From: Deltaproteobacteria bacterium
GTDB lineage: Bacteria; Desulfobacterota; Syntrophia; Syntrophales; UBA2210
Assembly: GCA_030603465.1 (NCBI GenBank)
Contig: JAUVXT010000121.1
Location: forward strand, 1-7,454
DNA length: 7,454 nucleotides
Direction of reading: 5' to 3'
The notes beneath the pieces are model-generated. The model made no database searches. It worked only from the letters and a program-made list of their open reading frames with translations, and had not been told where the DNA came from. The position numbers were made by a program, and so were the translations under genes. Shown here one piece after another: positions 1 to 7,304 of this stretch. The number at the start of each line of letters is the position of its first letter. Position 1 is the first letter of the stretch.

Positions 1-12
1 GCTCAATTGAAG

Positions 13-112
13 CTCCCCGCAACAAGTTGCGGGGAATCTCCGACTGTTAAGGAAATTTTTTATTTTTATTCGTTCGCTAACCCCGCCGCAAGCAGCAGGG
101 AATGCGCTTGCT
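13..112. repeat. Pair of related GC-rich palindromes, probable dispersed intergenic repeat
   Basis: The first unit is a near-perfect palindrome: arms CCCCGCAAC (15-23) and GTTGCGGGG (26-34) around AA, extended by a T-A pair at 14/35. The second unit at 81-100 has the same design, CCCCGCCGC then AA then GCAGCAGGG, with two C-A mismatches. Both units have CAAG near the centre and end in GGGAAT, so they look like two copies of one element. Between them lies an AT-rich stretch (about 52-71). The layout resembles non-coding repeat elements scattered between genes in Desulfobacterota genomes; that likeness is an impression, and only a search for other copies can show dispersal. Neither hairpin is followed by a clean T run, so a terminator role is weak. 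No convincing promoter was found here. Confidence 0.55.
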
Positions 113-118
113 GTTCAG

Positions 119-352
119 TTCAAAAAAGACAAATTTATTCATTTCATACAGGACAACGGTCCGTTCAGAGAATTATCGGGCCATTGGATATTCAAGGAGA
201 GTAAGGAAGAAACATTGGTAACATTTTCCGCGGTGATGACTCACAAAAACTTCATAATTAACAAGACCCTGCAAGTACTTGGGAACGGGCTTTGTGAGCG
301 TGCAATTAAAGACTTTAAAAAACGGGCGGCCGAAGCGTCCGGAAATCTTTAG
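119..352 (+). pseudogene. 3' remnant of a COQ10/RatA-type SRPBCC (START-like) protein
   Basis: The frame ending at TAG 350-352 encodes about 77 residues resembling the C-terminal half of the COQ10/RatA polyketide-cyclase-like SRPBCC family: a strand with GPFRELSGHW, a second strand around TLVTFSAVMTH, then a long amphipathic final helix around NGLCERAIKDFKKRAAEA. Intact members are about 140-150 residues and bind hydrophobic ligands in a helix-grip fold; the N-terminal half is absent. The frame stays open back to a TGA at 8-10, but upstream of about 119 it reads through the palindromic repeat and gives no family-like sequence. It has no credible start with a ribosome binding site. The simplest reading is a gene truncated by repeat insertion or rearrangement. 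Its stop overlaps the leader of the patatin gene, so an intact ancestor was probably the previous operon gene. The family call is from remembered motifs. Confidence 0.5.
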
Positions 353-353
353 T

Positions 354-360
354 GGGGAGG
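354..360 (+). promoter_or_regulatory. Ribosome binding site that fixes the patatin start at 367
   Basis: GGGGAGG lies 6 bases before ATG 367. An upstream in-frame GTG at 352 would extend the protein by five residues but overlaps this site and has no Shine-Dalgarno sequence of its own, so ATG 367 is the better start. Confidence 0.75.
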
Positions 361-366
361 GATAGA

Positions 367-1302
367 ATGATTAAAACAAGAAAGATTGGCCTTGCTCTTG
401 GTAGCGGTTCAGCCCGTGGCTGGTCTCATATCGGCGTGATTCACGGCTTACGGGAAGAGGGGATTGATATAGACATGGTATGTGGAACATCCATAGGGTC
501 AATTGTCGGTGGCGCTCTGGCGGCAGGCGCACTTGACAAACTGGATGAATGGGTGCGTGAGCTTGCCTGGTCCGACATCCTTGGTTTCATGGATGTAACC
601 CTGCCCCGTTCCGGTCTTATCGAGGGAGACAGAATTACGACTTTTTTCAGAAAGAATCTGTCTGATCCCAATATCGAGGATCTTTCATTGCCATTTGCCG
701 CCGTAGCTACAGATATGTCATCAGGCCGGGAAGTATGGTTACAGGAAGGTTCCCTGATAGATGCAATTCGGGCAAGCATAGCCCTGCCTGGAATATTTAC
801 CCCTTTTAAACAGGGAGAACGCTGGTTCGTGGATGGCGGTCTGGTAAATCCGGTACCGGTGTCCCTCTGCAGGGCCATGGGTGCGGATATTGTTATTGCT
901 GTCAATCTGAATTCAGACATTATGGGCGAAAAAAAACAGCCGGTGAAAGATGTTCAAAAAGTTTCTAAAAAAGAAAAAATTGAGGGACATGAATTGCGGG
1001 AGCAGTTAACCGCCTATTTAGATAATACAGTGAAGCGGGGCAGATCACTGATACTCAACCACTTCGGTCCGGATCGTGCCGACAAAGGACCGTCCCTTTT
1101 CGATGTTATGGCAACCTCTGTAAATATTATGCAGGACCGAATAACCCGGCAAAGGATGGCAGGGGATCCACCCGACATACTGATTTCACCACGCCTGGCC
1201 CATATCGGACTGCTGGAATTCAATCGCGCTGAAGAAACCATAGAAGAAGGGCGCCGCGCACTGGGTCTTATGCTTCCCCTGGTAAAAGATATTATCGGAT
1301 AA
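367..1302 (+). CDS. rssA: RssA-like patatin-family phospholipase/esterase
   Basis: This 311-residue protein is a patatin-like serine hydrolase with a Ser-Asp catalytic dyad. It shows the oxyanion-hole glycine motif GSGSARG (residues 12-18), the nucleophile elbow GTSIG (40-44, Ser42) and the catalytic DGG (Asp156) followed by NPVP. Further conserved blocks are ATDMSSGRE (114-122), RASIALPG (135-142) and, near the C-terminus, RMAGDPPDILI. These match E. coli RssA, as remembered, almost block for block; RssA has DGA where this has DGG. The family cleaves acyl esters of phospholipids or related lipids, usually at the cytoplasmic face of the membrane; the substrate here is unknown. No signal peptide or membrane segment is evident. 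A lysine-rich stretch at about residues 193-211 probably forms a flexible loop. The gene is 72 bases upstream of the TolC-family gene on the same strand with no clear terminator between, so it is probably in the efflux operon. The symbol is by similarity; no rssB is seen. Confidence 0.88.
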   Translation: MIKTRKIGLALGSGSARGWSHIGVIHGLREEGIDIDMVCGTSIGSIVGGALAAGALDKLDEWVRELAWSDILGFMDVTLPRSGLIEGDRITTFFRKNLSDPNIEDLSLPFAAVATDMSSGREVWLQEGSLIDAIRASIALPGIFTPFKQGERWFVDGGLVNPVPVSLCRAMGADIVIAVNLNSDIMGEKKQPVKDVQKVSKKEKIEGHELREQLTAYLDNTVKRGRSLILNHFGPDRADKGPSLFDVMATSVNIMQDRITRQRMAGDPPDILISPRLAHIGLLEFNRAEETIEEGRRALGLMLPLVKDIIG

Positions 1303-1359
1303 CCGGTGAAGCAGCGGAGACGATAATGGGGATATTCTTTAACAACGTGAGAATTGCCT

Positions 1360-1365
1360 GAGGAG
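1360..1365 (+). promoter_or_regulatory. Ribosome binding site supporting GTG start at 1375
   Basis: GAGGAG lies 9 bases before GTG 1375. The alternative TTG at 1354 sits upstream of this site and would place seven polar residues in front of an otherwise typical signal peptide, so GTG 1375 is preferred. Confidence 0.65.
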
Positions 1366-1374
1366 AATACAGCC

Positions 1375-2670
1375 GTGAATAGATTTACGAAAATTATATT
1401 TACCGTATGGGTAACGTTTCTTCTGCTGTCCCCCCTTGCTCTTGCAGAAAGCAATGCGGCCAGTGGTATGGCACAGCGGGAACTAACGTTAACTTTGGAT
1501 AAAGCTATCAAGACAGCTCTTGCCAATAATACTCTGATAAGAGAGGCCATAGAAAAACAGAAAGCGGCTGTTGAAGAAAAAAATAGTGCAAAAGCCAACT
1601 TCTTTCCCAAAGCTTCCGCTTCCTATTCCTATACCAATCTCAAGGAAAAACCTTATACCGTTTTTAGCGGCAATGAGATTCCTATGGGAAACAAGGATAA
1701 TTATCACTGGGATGTGAGCCTGGTTCAGCCTATTTTTACCGGTTTTGCCCTGTCCACCATACATGAGATGGCAAAGCTCGGAGTAGACTTGAGGGGGATG
1801 GAAAAAAAGCGGGCGATCCTGGATGTGACCAGACAGGTAAAGGTTGCTTACTTTAATATTCTTTTGGCAAAGAAGTTCTTTACAGTGGCTGACGAAGCGG
1901 TAAAAAACCTCGAATCGCATGTAAGAGATGCGCAGCATTTTTATGATCAGGGGATGATACCTCACAATGACCTCCTGAAGTCAAAGGTAGCCCTGGCCAA
2001 TGCCGTTCAGGACAGAGCAAGAGTTGAAACGAAAGTTGATATGGCGGTATCATCTCTCAATGCGCTGCTTAGACTCGATCTCAATAAAAAAACTGAGGTC
2101 GAGGATATCTCTCATATTACTCCTCTATCCTATGATCTCAAAGACCTGACCGGCGAGGCTGTACGGAGCAGGCCTGAACTGCACGCCCTTCAAATTGCAT
2201 TGCAGAATGCGGATAATGCTGTCCGGCTTGCAAAGAGTTCATATTACCCGGAAGTATCCCTGGTTGGAAATTACGAGCAAAAAGGCGACAATCCCGGGGC
2301 CGATAATAATGACTATGGAAACAGGTACAATGCAAGCGCCACAGTGCAGGCAAGATGGAAATTTTTTGAGTGGGGCAAGACAAAAGCGGATGTAAAAAAA
2401 TATCTGCACGAAAAAAAGGCCCTTGCTGAAAAATTGAAAGGCGCCAAAGACAGTATCGGGCTTGAGGTAAAGGATGCCTTTTTAAATTTACAGGTTTCAG
2501 GGAAAAATATCCGCACGGCTGAGGAGTCTCGCGGACAGGCAAAAGAAAACTACCGCATTACGAATTTACAGTACCAGCAGCAGATAACAACCTCTACGGA
2601 AGTCTTGGATGCCAGGACATTCCTTTCACAGGCGGAAACCAACTATTACGGGCATTGTACGGATATATGA
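1375..2670 (+). CDS. TolC-family outer membrane efflux protein, C-terminus truncated by frameshift
   Basis: This is the outer membrane channel subunit of the exporter; the family trimerises into a beta-barrel with a long periplasmic alpha-helical tunnel. From GTG 1375 the protein begins with a clear Sec signal peptide: positive residues, a hydrophobic core, and a likely cut after ALA (residues 22-24). Two OEP repeats follow. The first, at roughly 33-235, opens with LTLDKAIKTALANN; the second spans roughly 260 onward and includes the pattern RPELHALQIALQNA. As read, the protein has 431 residues and ends abruptly in GHCTDI. The next frame continues the expected ending (GALYGYMISEAELERAVG) to a TAA at 2736-2738, so one G seems missing from the run at 2650-2652; the restored product would have 454 residues. 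A sequencing error is as likely as a true mutation. The gene lies between the patatin and adaptor genes of the same operon. It is not a heavy-metal CusC-type lipoprotein, because no lipobox is present. Confidence 0.88.
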   Translation: MNRFTKIIFTVWVTFLLLSPLALAESNAASGMAQRELTLTLDKAIKTALANNTLIREAIEKQKAAVEEKNSAKANFFPKASASYSYTNLKEKPYTVFSGNEIPMGNKDNYHWDVSLVQPIFTGFALSTIHEMAKLGVDLRGMEKKRAILDVTRQVKVAYFNILLAKKFFTVADEAVKNLESHVRDAQHFYDQGMIPHNDLLKSKVALANAVQDRARVETKVDMAVSSLNALLRLDLNKKTEVEDISHITPLSYDLKDLTGEAVRSRPELHALQIALQNADNAVRLAKSSYYPEVSLVGNYEQKGDNPGADNNDYGNRYNASATVQARWKFFEWGKTKADVKKYLHEKKALAEKLKGAKDSIGLEVKDAFLNLQVSGKNIRTAEESRGQAKENYRITNLQYQQQITTSTEVLDARTFLSQAETNYYGHCTDI

Positions 2671-2738
2671 TTTCCGAGGCAGAACTGGAAAGAGCGGTGG
2701 GAAGAGACACTGGTAACAATTTGGCGGTGAAGAATTAA
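2652..2738 (+). pseudogene. Displaced C-terminal coding end of the TolC-family gene
   Basis: Read from G2652, this stretch encodes 28 residues beginning ALYGYMISEAELERAVG and ends at TAA 2736-2738. The pattern ALY-Y-ISEAELERAVG is the usual ending of TolC-family proteins, following directly on the in-frame QAETNYYG. It has no start codon or ribosome binding site of its own. If the missing G is restored, the full gene runs 1375-2738 and leaves a 25-base gap to the adaptor gene. Confidence 0.8.
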
Positions 2739-2763
2739 TCCAGACAGGGAGAAAATATTATTC

Positions 2764-3906
2764 ATGGAAAACAAAATCGGAAAAAAAGGTAAGAAGGGCA
2801 TCGTTATTGCTATTGTGTTCATCCTGATTTTTACGGGATTTATTGGTTTTAATTACGTGCGATTCATAAGCCAGAAGGAGGCAGAAGTTGAAAAGATAGA
2901 AAAGATTTCCGTTCAGGTTGCCGGGTCAAAGATCATTAATATGCAGCATATCCTGGAGAAGACAGGAGATATCAAGCCGATGCTGGAGGTCAATGTATAC
3001 CCCAAGGTGCCTGGTAAAATAATTGAAAGACTTCCGGTAGAGAGGGGAGATTTCATAAAAAAGGGCGCTCTTATTGCAACCCTTGAAAATAAGATGATAA
3101 AGGCGCAAATTGAAGAAGCCGAAGCAGCGCTTGAACTGGCAAAGACAAATCTGGACGTCATAGAAAAAGACTGTATCCGTCTTGAAAATCTTTACAGAGA
3201 AAAGGCCCTGGCAAGGCAGAAGCTGGATCACATAAAATCCCGGAGAAAAGCCGCAAAAGCACAGGTAAGAAGGTCGGAAGCTGTACTGCAGCAGCTTAAA
3301 ATCTTGTACAAGAATCACAGGATTTATGCCCCGATCAGTGGATGTGTATCCGCCCGTTATGTGGATAGAGGTGCCATGTCTTCTGTTGCCCAGCCCATCA
3401 TTAGAATTTCTTCGGAAAAAGAGGTGAAGATTTTTACCACAGTTACGGAAAAGGACTTTCCACACGTCAGGAGGGGCATGGAATGCGAAATTACAGTTGA
3501 TGCCTTCCCCGACAGGGTCTTTAAGGGAATTATATCCGTTATAAACCCAACTCTCGATCCGGCAACCAGAACTGGAGAGATTGAAATCTTTGTTCCCAAT
3601 AAAGATAAACTCCTCCGCTCCGGCATGTTTGCTCATGTCAGGCTTTATCTCGGGGGGAAAAGCACCCTTGTCGTTAACAGGGATGCCCTCAACAGGCTTC
3701 CGGGGACCGGAAATTATTATGTGTATGTTGTGCAGAAGGATAAAGCGGTTCTGAAAAATGTAGAGACCGGTTTTACCCAGGGAAATTATGTGGAGGTAAC
3801 TAATGGACTTACAGAAGGTGAAAAGGTGGTAGTAAAAGGGCAGAACAGACTGAAAGATGGTGTTTCCGTCGTTGTGGTAAATCGGGTGACAGGAGGAGCT
3901 TCGTAA
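2764..3906 (+). CDS. RND efflux periplasmic adaptor (HlyD/AcrA-like membrane fusion protein)
   Basis: This 380-residue protein links the inner membrane pump to the outer membrane channel. A lysine-rich start is followed by one membrane segment (about residues 13-31) that anchors it with the bulk in the periplasm; there is no lipobox cysteine, so it is not a lipoprotein like AcrA. Domains in order: first half of the lipoyl domain (about 76-108, with VNVYPKVPGKI and ERGDFIKKG), an alpha-helical hairpin (about 109-180, rich in Ala, Glu, Lys and Leu), second lipoyl half (about 184-207, with IYAPISGCV), beta-barrel domain (about 220-296, with the family signature NPTLDPATRTG), and a membrane-proximal domain to the end (GLTEGEKVVVKGQNRLKDG). 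Length is normal for the family. AGGGAG at 2746-2751 is 12 bases before the ATG, a rather long spacing. The gene ends in TAA directly against the pump ATG. Substrate cannot be read from this protein. Confidence 0.93.
   Translation: MENKIGKKGKKGIVIAIVFILIFTGFIGFNYVRFISQKEAEVEKIEKISVQVAGSKIINMQHILEKTGDIKPMLEVNVYPKVPGKIIERLPVERGDFIKKGALIATLENKMIKAQIEEAEAALELAKTNLDVIEKDCIRLENLYREKALARQKLDHIKSRRKAAKAQVRRSEAVLQQLKILYKNHRIYAPISGCVSARYVDRGAMSSVAQPIIRISSEKEVKIFTTVTEKDFPHVRRGMECEITVDAFPDRVFKGIISVINPTLDPATRTGEIEIFVPNKDKLLRSGMFAHVRLYLGGKSTLVVNRDALNRLPGTGNYYVYVVQKDKAVLKNVETGFTQGNYVEVTNGLTEGEKVVVKGQNRLKDGVSVVVVNRVTGGAS
3891..3898 (+). promoter_or_regulatory. Strong ribosome binding site for the RND pump, inside the adaptor gene
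   Basis: AGGAGGAG lies 8 bases before ATG 3907 and within the last codons of the adaptor gene. Its position next to the adaptor stop (TAA 3904-3906, no gap) suggests that ribosomes finishing the adaptor start the pump. Confidence 0.7.
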
Positions 3907-6900
3907 ATGAGACTTCCTGAATTTTCGGTTAAACAACCCGTTGCCGCCCTGATGCTCTTCTGTGCAATTATTCTCCTCGGAGTGGTTTCTGTTACCAAAC
4001 TAAATATCGACCTCCTTCCGGATATTGAACCTCCTGTAGTTTCCATCCTTACCGTCTGGCCCGGCGCCAGCGCTTCCGATGTGGAGTCAGAAGTAACTGA
4101 TGTCATTGAGAACCAGGTCAATTCTGTAAACAATCTGGATACCCTTACTTCCAAGTCGCTGGACAACCTGTCTGTTGTTTCCTGTAAATTTGACTGGGGC
4201 ACAAATTTAAATGTGGCTACCAACGATATACGGGACAAACTGGAGCTTACCAAACGGGATCTTCCGGGTGATGCGGATCCTCCCATGCTTTTTAAATTCA
4301 GCAGCTCCACAATGCCGATTATGGCTGTAACCATAACGGGGGAAAAGACCTGGCCGAGGCTTTATCACCTTGTGGATAAAAAGATTTCTGATGAATTGAA
4401 GCGGGTTCCCGGTGTGGGGGCGATTGTAGCTTATGGCGGGTTGAGACGACGTATTAATGTATGCTTCGATATGAAAAAAATAGAGGGTTTCCATCTATCC
4501 ATGCAACAGGTCAATCAGGTCCTTGCCATGGAAAACCTCAACATTCCGGCAGGGAGCATCAAAACGGGGTACAAAGACTATTTTATCCGCGTGCCCGCAC
4601 GCTATAAAACGATCGAAGAAATACGGGATACCACCATAGGATATTTTAATCAGCGACCTGTATATCTACGCGATGTGGCGGATGTGCGGGATGCCTATCA
4701 ACCGAAGGAGCTTAACGCGTGGGCAGATGGTAAAAAGTCAATACTGCTTTTGATTCAAAAACAGACAGGGAAAAACACAGTTGCGGTAGTTCACGGGGTA
4801 AAAGAAAGATTGACAGAGATTCAAAAGATACTTCCGTCCGATGTCAAAATAGGAATTCCTTTTGATACGGCCGAATATATCCTTCTGGCAATCAAAAATC
4901 TCCGTAATACACTTTTGTGGGGCATATTTTTTGTTGTACTTGTTACAATTGTATTTTTAAGGAGATTCCGAACCGCTATTATTGTATCGCTTACCATTCC
5001 TTTTTCCTTAATTATCTCCTTTATCTTCCTCTACACCTTCGGATACACAATCAACACAATCTCACTTCTGTCTTTAATTATCGCTTCAGGCATGGTCGTG
5101 GACAATGGTATTGTTGTCTTGGAAAATATTGTCCGGCATGTAGAACACGGAGGAAGAGTGAAACCCAGCGCTATTTATGGCGCCAATGAGATGGGTATGG
5201 CCGTTACCGCATCCACCATGACCATAGTAGTGGTCTTTGTCCCGCTGGTATTTGTTAGCGGTTTTACCGGTATTATGTTCAAACAGTTTTCTTTTGTCGT
5301 TTCAATAACGCTTCTCGCGTCTCTCTTTACCGCCCTTTCCATGACTCCCATGCTATCCTCTCAGTGGATCACATCAACACCTGAAACCTTAAAGAAAAGA
5401 AAGGGTTTTATCGGCAGGTTTTATGCTCGAAGCGAAAAGTGGTTTGAGATTATAGAAGGTGAATACAACCGTCTTCTTGGCTGGTCACTGAGACACATAA
5501 AGACGGTTGTTTTCCTTGCTGTGGTTATATTTGCAAGTAGTCTTTCCCTGATTCCATTTCTCTCGACTGCGTTTGTTCCTGAACCGGATTCCGGTGATGT
5601 AAGGATAAATTTTCGACTTCAGGAAGGAACCCGCATAGAGGAAACCAACCGGGCTATTGAACAGATAATACAAATAATGGATGAGGTTGTAAAGCCTGAA
5701 GAGTACAGACATTCGTATGCCTTTGATGGTGCGACTGAGGAAGGAACAGGTGTGGTGCTCGGTTTCGATGAGGGGCCAAATGTGGGTGAGATAGGCTTTA
5801 AACTTGTGGATATGGACAAGCGGGATAGAAGCGCCAGGGAGATTGCCAATATATTGAGAGAAAGAATAGAGAAAATACCGGGAATCAGCAGGCTTCAGGT
5901 TACCGCGACCAGTCCCATCAAATCGCTTATGATGGGTGCAGGCAAACCCGTTTCTGTGGAGATACAAGGTTCGGATCTAGATGCGAATTTTGCATTTGCC
6001 CAAAAACTGGAAAGGGTTATGGGAAAGATCCCCGGTTTGAGGGATGTGGCAATCAGTCATAAAGACCCGCGTCCCGAGCTCTGGGTAAAGGTTGACAGGG
6101 CCAAGGCCTCCTCACTCGGGTTAAATATAGCCATCATAGCCGGAACACTTCGTAACTGCTTTTATGGTGTGGAAGCGACACAGTTTCGTGATGCAGGCGA
6201 TAACTTTGATATATTTACGCGGTTCCGGAAGGAGGACAAAGACAGATTAAAAACACTGCCGGAAATTCCCATTTTCACACCTGATGGAAGAATGATAAAA
6301 TTAAAAAATGTGGCACAAATAATAAATGGTGAAGGACCCATCGAGATACAAAGAAAAAATCGGCAAAGGATTATCAAGGTGGAAGCAGATATTTTTGAAC
6401 GTCCCCTGGGTGATGTGACGGAGGATATTAAAAACGAACTCAAGAAAACAGGGATTCCCGAGGGTATATCCGTCAGTTTCGGGGCCGATGTAGAAGAACA
6501 GCAGAAAGCGTTTCGCGACCTTACCCTGCTTCTTGTCCTTGGCATGGTTCTCGTTTACATGGTTCTGGCGTCTCTTTACGGCAACCTGAGAGATCCGCTT
6601 ATAATCATGTTTTCTGTTCCCTTCGCGGCAAGTGGTGTTTTTTATGCTTTTTACTTTGGGGGATTTTCTCTTGATATAATGACCTTTATGGGAATTATTA
6701 TGCTGGAGGGAATAGTGGTTAAAAATGCCATTGTCCTTCTCGATTATACGCATCTCCTTCAGAAAAGAGGGGAACCTCTTTTTGGAGCGGTTACCCATGC
6801 CGGCAGGAATAGATTGAGGCCCATCCTCATGACCACACTGACCACGATTTTCGCGATGCTGCCCATGGCTCTTACGAGAAGTGTCGGCGCAGAGGTCTGG

Positions 6901-7017
6901 AACGCATTGGGGATAACCATTATATCGGGGCTTTTAGTATCTACCCTGGTTACATTAATTCTGATTCCTGTTGTTTATTATATGTTTGAAAAACGAAAAG
7001 AAGAGAGAGTATCATGA
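3907..7017 (+). CDS. RND-family multidrug efflux pump, inner membrane (AcrB/HAE1-like)
   Basis: This 1036-residue protein is the proton-driven pump of the tripartite exporter, a full-length match to the usual 1030-1050 residues. It has the classic internal duplication: membrane segment 1 (about 11-30), a large periplasmic loop opening with NIDLLPDIEPPVV, segments 2-6 (about 333-485), segment 7 (about 525-548), a second periplasmic loop, and segments 8-12 (about 868-1029). Proton-relay positions are visible: Asp399 in VVDNG (equivalent to AcrB Asp407, with Asn400 in place of AcrB Asp408), Lys939 in VVKNAIVLLD (AcrB Lys940), and Arg971 in RLRPILMTT (AcrB Arg971). A single Asp at the segment 4 motif is common in HAE1 relatives. 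HAE1 pumps export drugs, bile-like compounds, lipids or solvents; I lean to this over the heavy-metal CzcA/CusA class, but the substrate is undetermined. Its last codons overlap the PII-like gene start (ATGA). Confidence 0.94.
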   Translation: MRLPEFSVKQPVAALMLFCAIILLGVVSVTKLNIDLLPDIEPPVVSILTVWPGASASDVESEVTDVIENQVNSVNNLDTLTSKSLDNLSVVSCKFDWGTNLNVATNDIRDKLELTKRDLPGDADPPMLFKFSSSTMPIMAVTITGEKTWPRLYHLVDKKISDELKRVPGVGAIVAYGGLRRRINVCFDMKKIEGFHLSMQQVNQVLAMENLNIPAGSIKTGYKDYFIRVPARYKTIEEIRDTTIGYFNQRPVYLRDVADVRDAYQPKELNAWADGKKSILLLIQKQTGKNTVAVVHGVKERLTEIQKILPSDVKIGIPFDTAEYILLAIKNLRNTLLWGIFFVVLVTIVFLRRFRTAIIVSLTIPFSLIISFIFLYTFGYTINTISLLSLIIASGMVVDNGIVVLENIVRHVEHGGRVKPSAIYGANEMGMAVTASTMTIVVVFVPLVFVSGFTGIMFKQFSFVVSITLLASLFTALSMTPMLSSQWITSTPETLKKRKGFIGRFYARSEKWFEIIEGEYNRLLGWSLRHIKTVVFLAVVIFASSLSLIPFLSTAFVPEPDSGDVRINFRLQEGTRIEETNRAIEQIIQIMDEVVKPEEYRHSYAFDGATEEGTGVVLGFDEGPNVGEIGFKLVDMDKRDRSAREIANILRERIEKIPGISRLQVTATSPIKSLMMGAGKPVSVEIQGSDLDANFAFAQKLERVMGKIPGLRDVAISHKDPRPELWVKVDRAKASSLGLNIAIIAGTLRNCFYGVEATQFRDAGDNFDIFTRFRKEDKDRLKTLPEIPIFTPDGRMIKLKNVAQIINGEGPIEIQRKNRQRIIKVEADIFERPLGDVTEDIKNELKKTGIPEGISVSFGADVEEQQKAFRDLTLLLVLGMVLVYMVLASLYGNLRDPLIIMFSVPFAASGVFYAFYFGGFSLDIMTFMGIIMLEGIVVKNAIVLLDYTHLLQKRGEPLFGAVTHAGRNRLRPILMTTLTTIFAMLPMALTRSVGAEVWNALGITIISGLLVSTLVTLILIPVVYYMFEKRKEERVS

Positions 7018-7304
7018 AGCTGTTTTTGATGATTTATGACGTCGATTTTGATGAGGATGTAATGGAAATGCTTGCTACCTGCTGTGTGACCGGTTACACA
7101 AAATGGGACAGGGTTCTCGGTAAAGGCAAGAAGTCCGATCCCAAGCTTGACGACGCCGTCTGGCCAGGCTATAATTGTGCCATTGCCGTGGCGGTTGAAA
7201 ATAATGTGGAAGATGATATCTTCAGTGCGGTGAAAAGTCTTTACAGTAAGCTTGGCGGTAAGGGATTTGTGGTGTATGAATTACCGGTGATGAGAGTTAT
7301 ATGA
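7014..7304 (+). CDS. PII-like transporter-associated protein (PG0541 family)
   Basis: This 96-residue protein resembles the PG0541 transporter-associated family, small PII-like proteins found next to RND pump genes. The layout fits a PII-like ferredoxin fold: strand 1 (residues 2-8), helix 1 (about 11-24), strand 2 (about 27-34, with GYTKWDRV), a glycine- and lysine-rich loop in the T-loop position (35-53, GKGKKSDP then WPGYN), strand 3 (54-61), helix 2 (about 65-79) and strand 4 (about 82-90). There is no signal peptide or membrane segment, so it should be cytoplasmic, able to reach the pump's inner face. Cys23, Cys24 and Cys55 are of note and could bind metal or sense redox, which is speculative. 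Its ATG overlaps the pump stop (ATGA), with a weak purine-rich AGAGAG stretch upstream at 7003-7008, so its translation is probably coupled to the pump. The ligand is unknown. The family name is from memory of annotations; its function in pump control is inferred. Confidence 0.8.
   Translation: MKLFLMIYDVDFDEDVMEMLATCCVTGYTKWDRVLGKGKKSDPKLDDAVWPGYNCAIAVAVENNVEDDIFSAVKSLYSKLGGKGFVVYELPVMRVI

Noticed and set aside
7..204. 65-codon rightward ORF at the left end
   Set aside because: It runs through the palindromic repeat and then across the SRPBCC remnant in the wrong frame; its protein resembles nothing and its start lacks a ribosome binding site.
287..321. Promoter for the patatin gene (TTGTGA, 17 bases, TTAAAA)
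   Set aside because: Spacing is ideal but only four of six and three of six bases match the sigma-70 boxes, and it lies inside the SRPBCC reading frame; this is expected by chance.
352..366. GTG 352 as the patatin start
   Set aside because: It overlaps the Shine-Dalgarno sequence that serves ATG 367, and the added residues are not part of the RssA-like N-terminus.
2641..2672. Programmed frameshifting at the end of the TolC-family gene
   Set aside because: The zero-frame codons TAC GGG CAT do not form an X XXY YYZ slippery heptamer, and no TolC-family member is known to me to use recoding; a base loss is simpler.
2926..3936. 336-codon leftward ORF opposite the adaptor gene
   Set aside because: It lies antisense to a clear, full-length adaptor gene, and its product is rich in Phe, His, Ser and Ile with no domain pattern; it is a by-product of codon use on the other strand.
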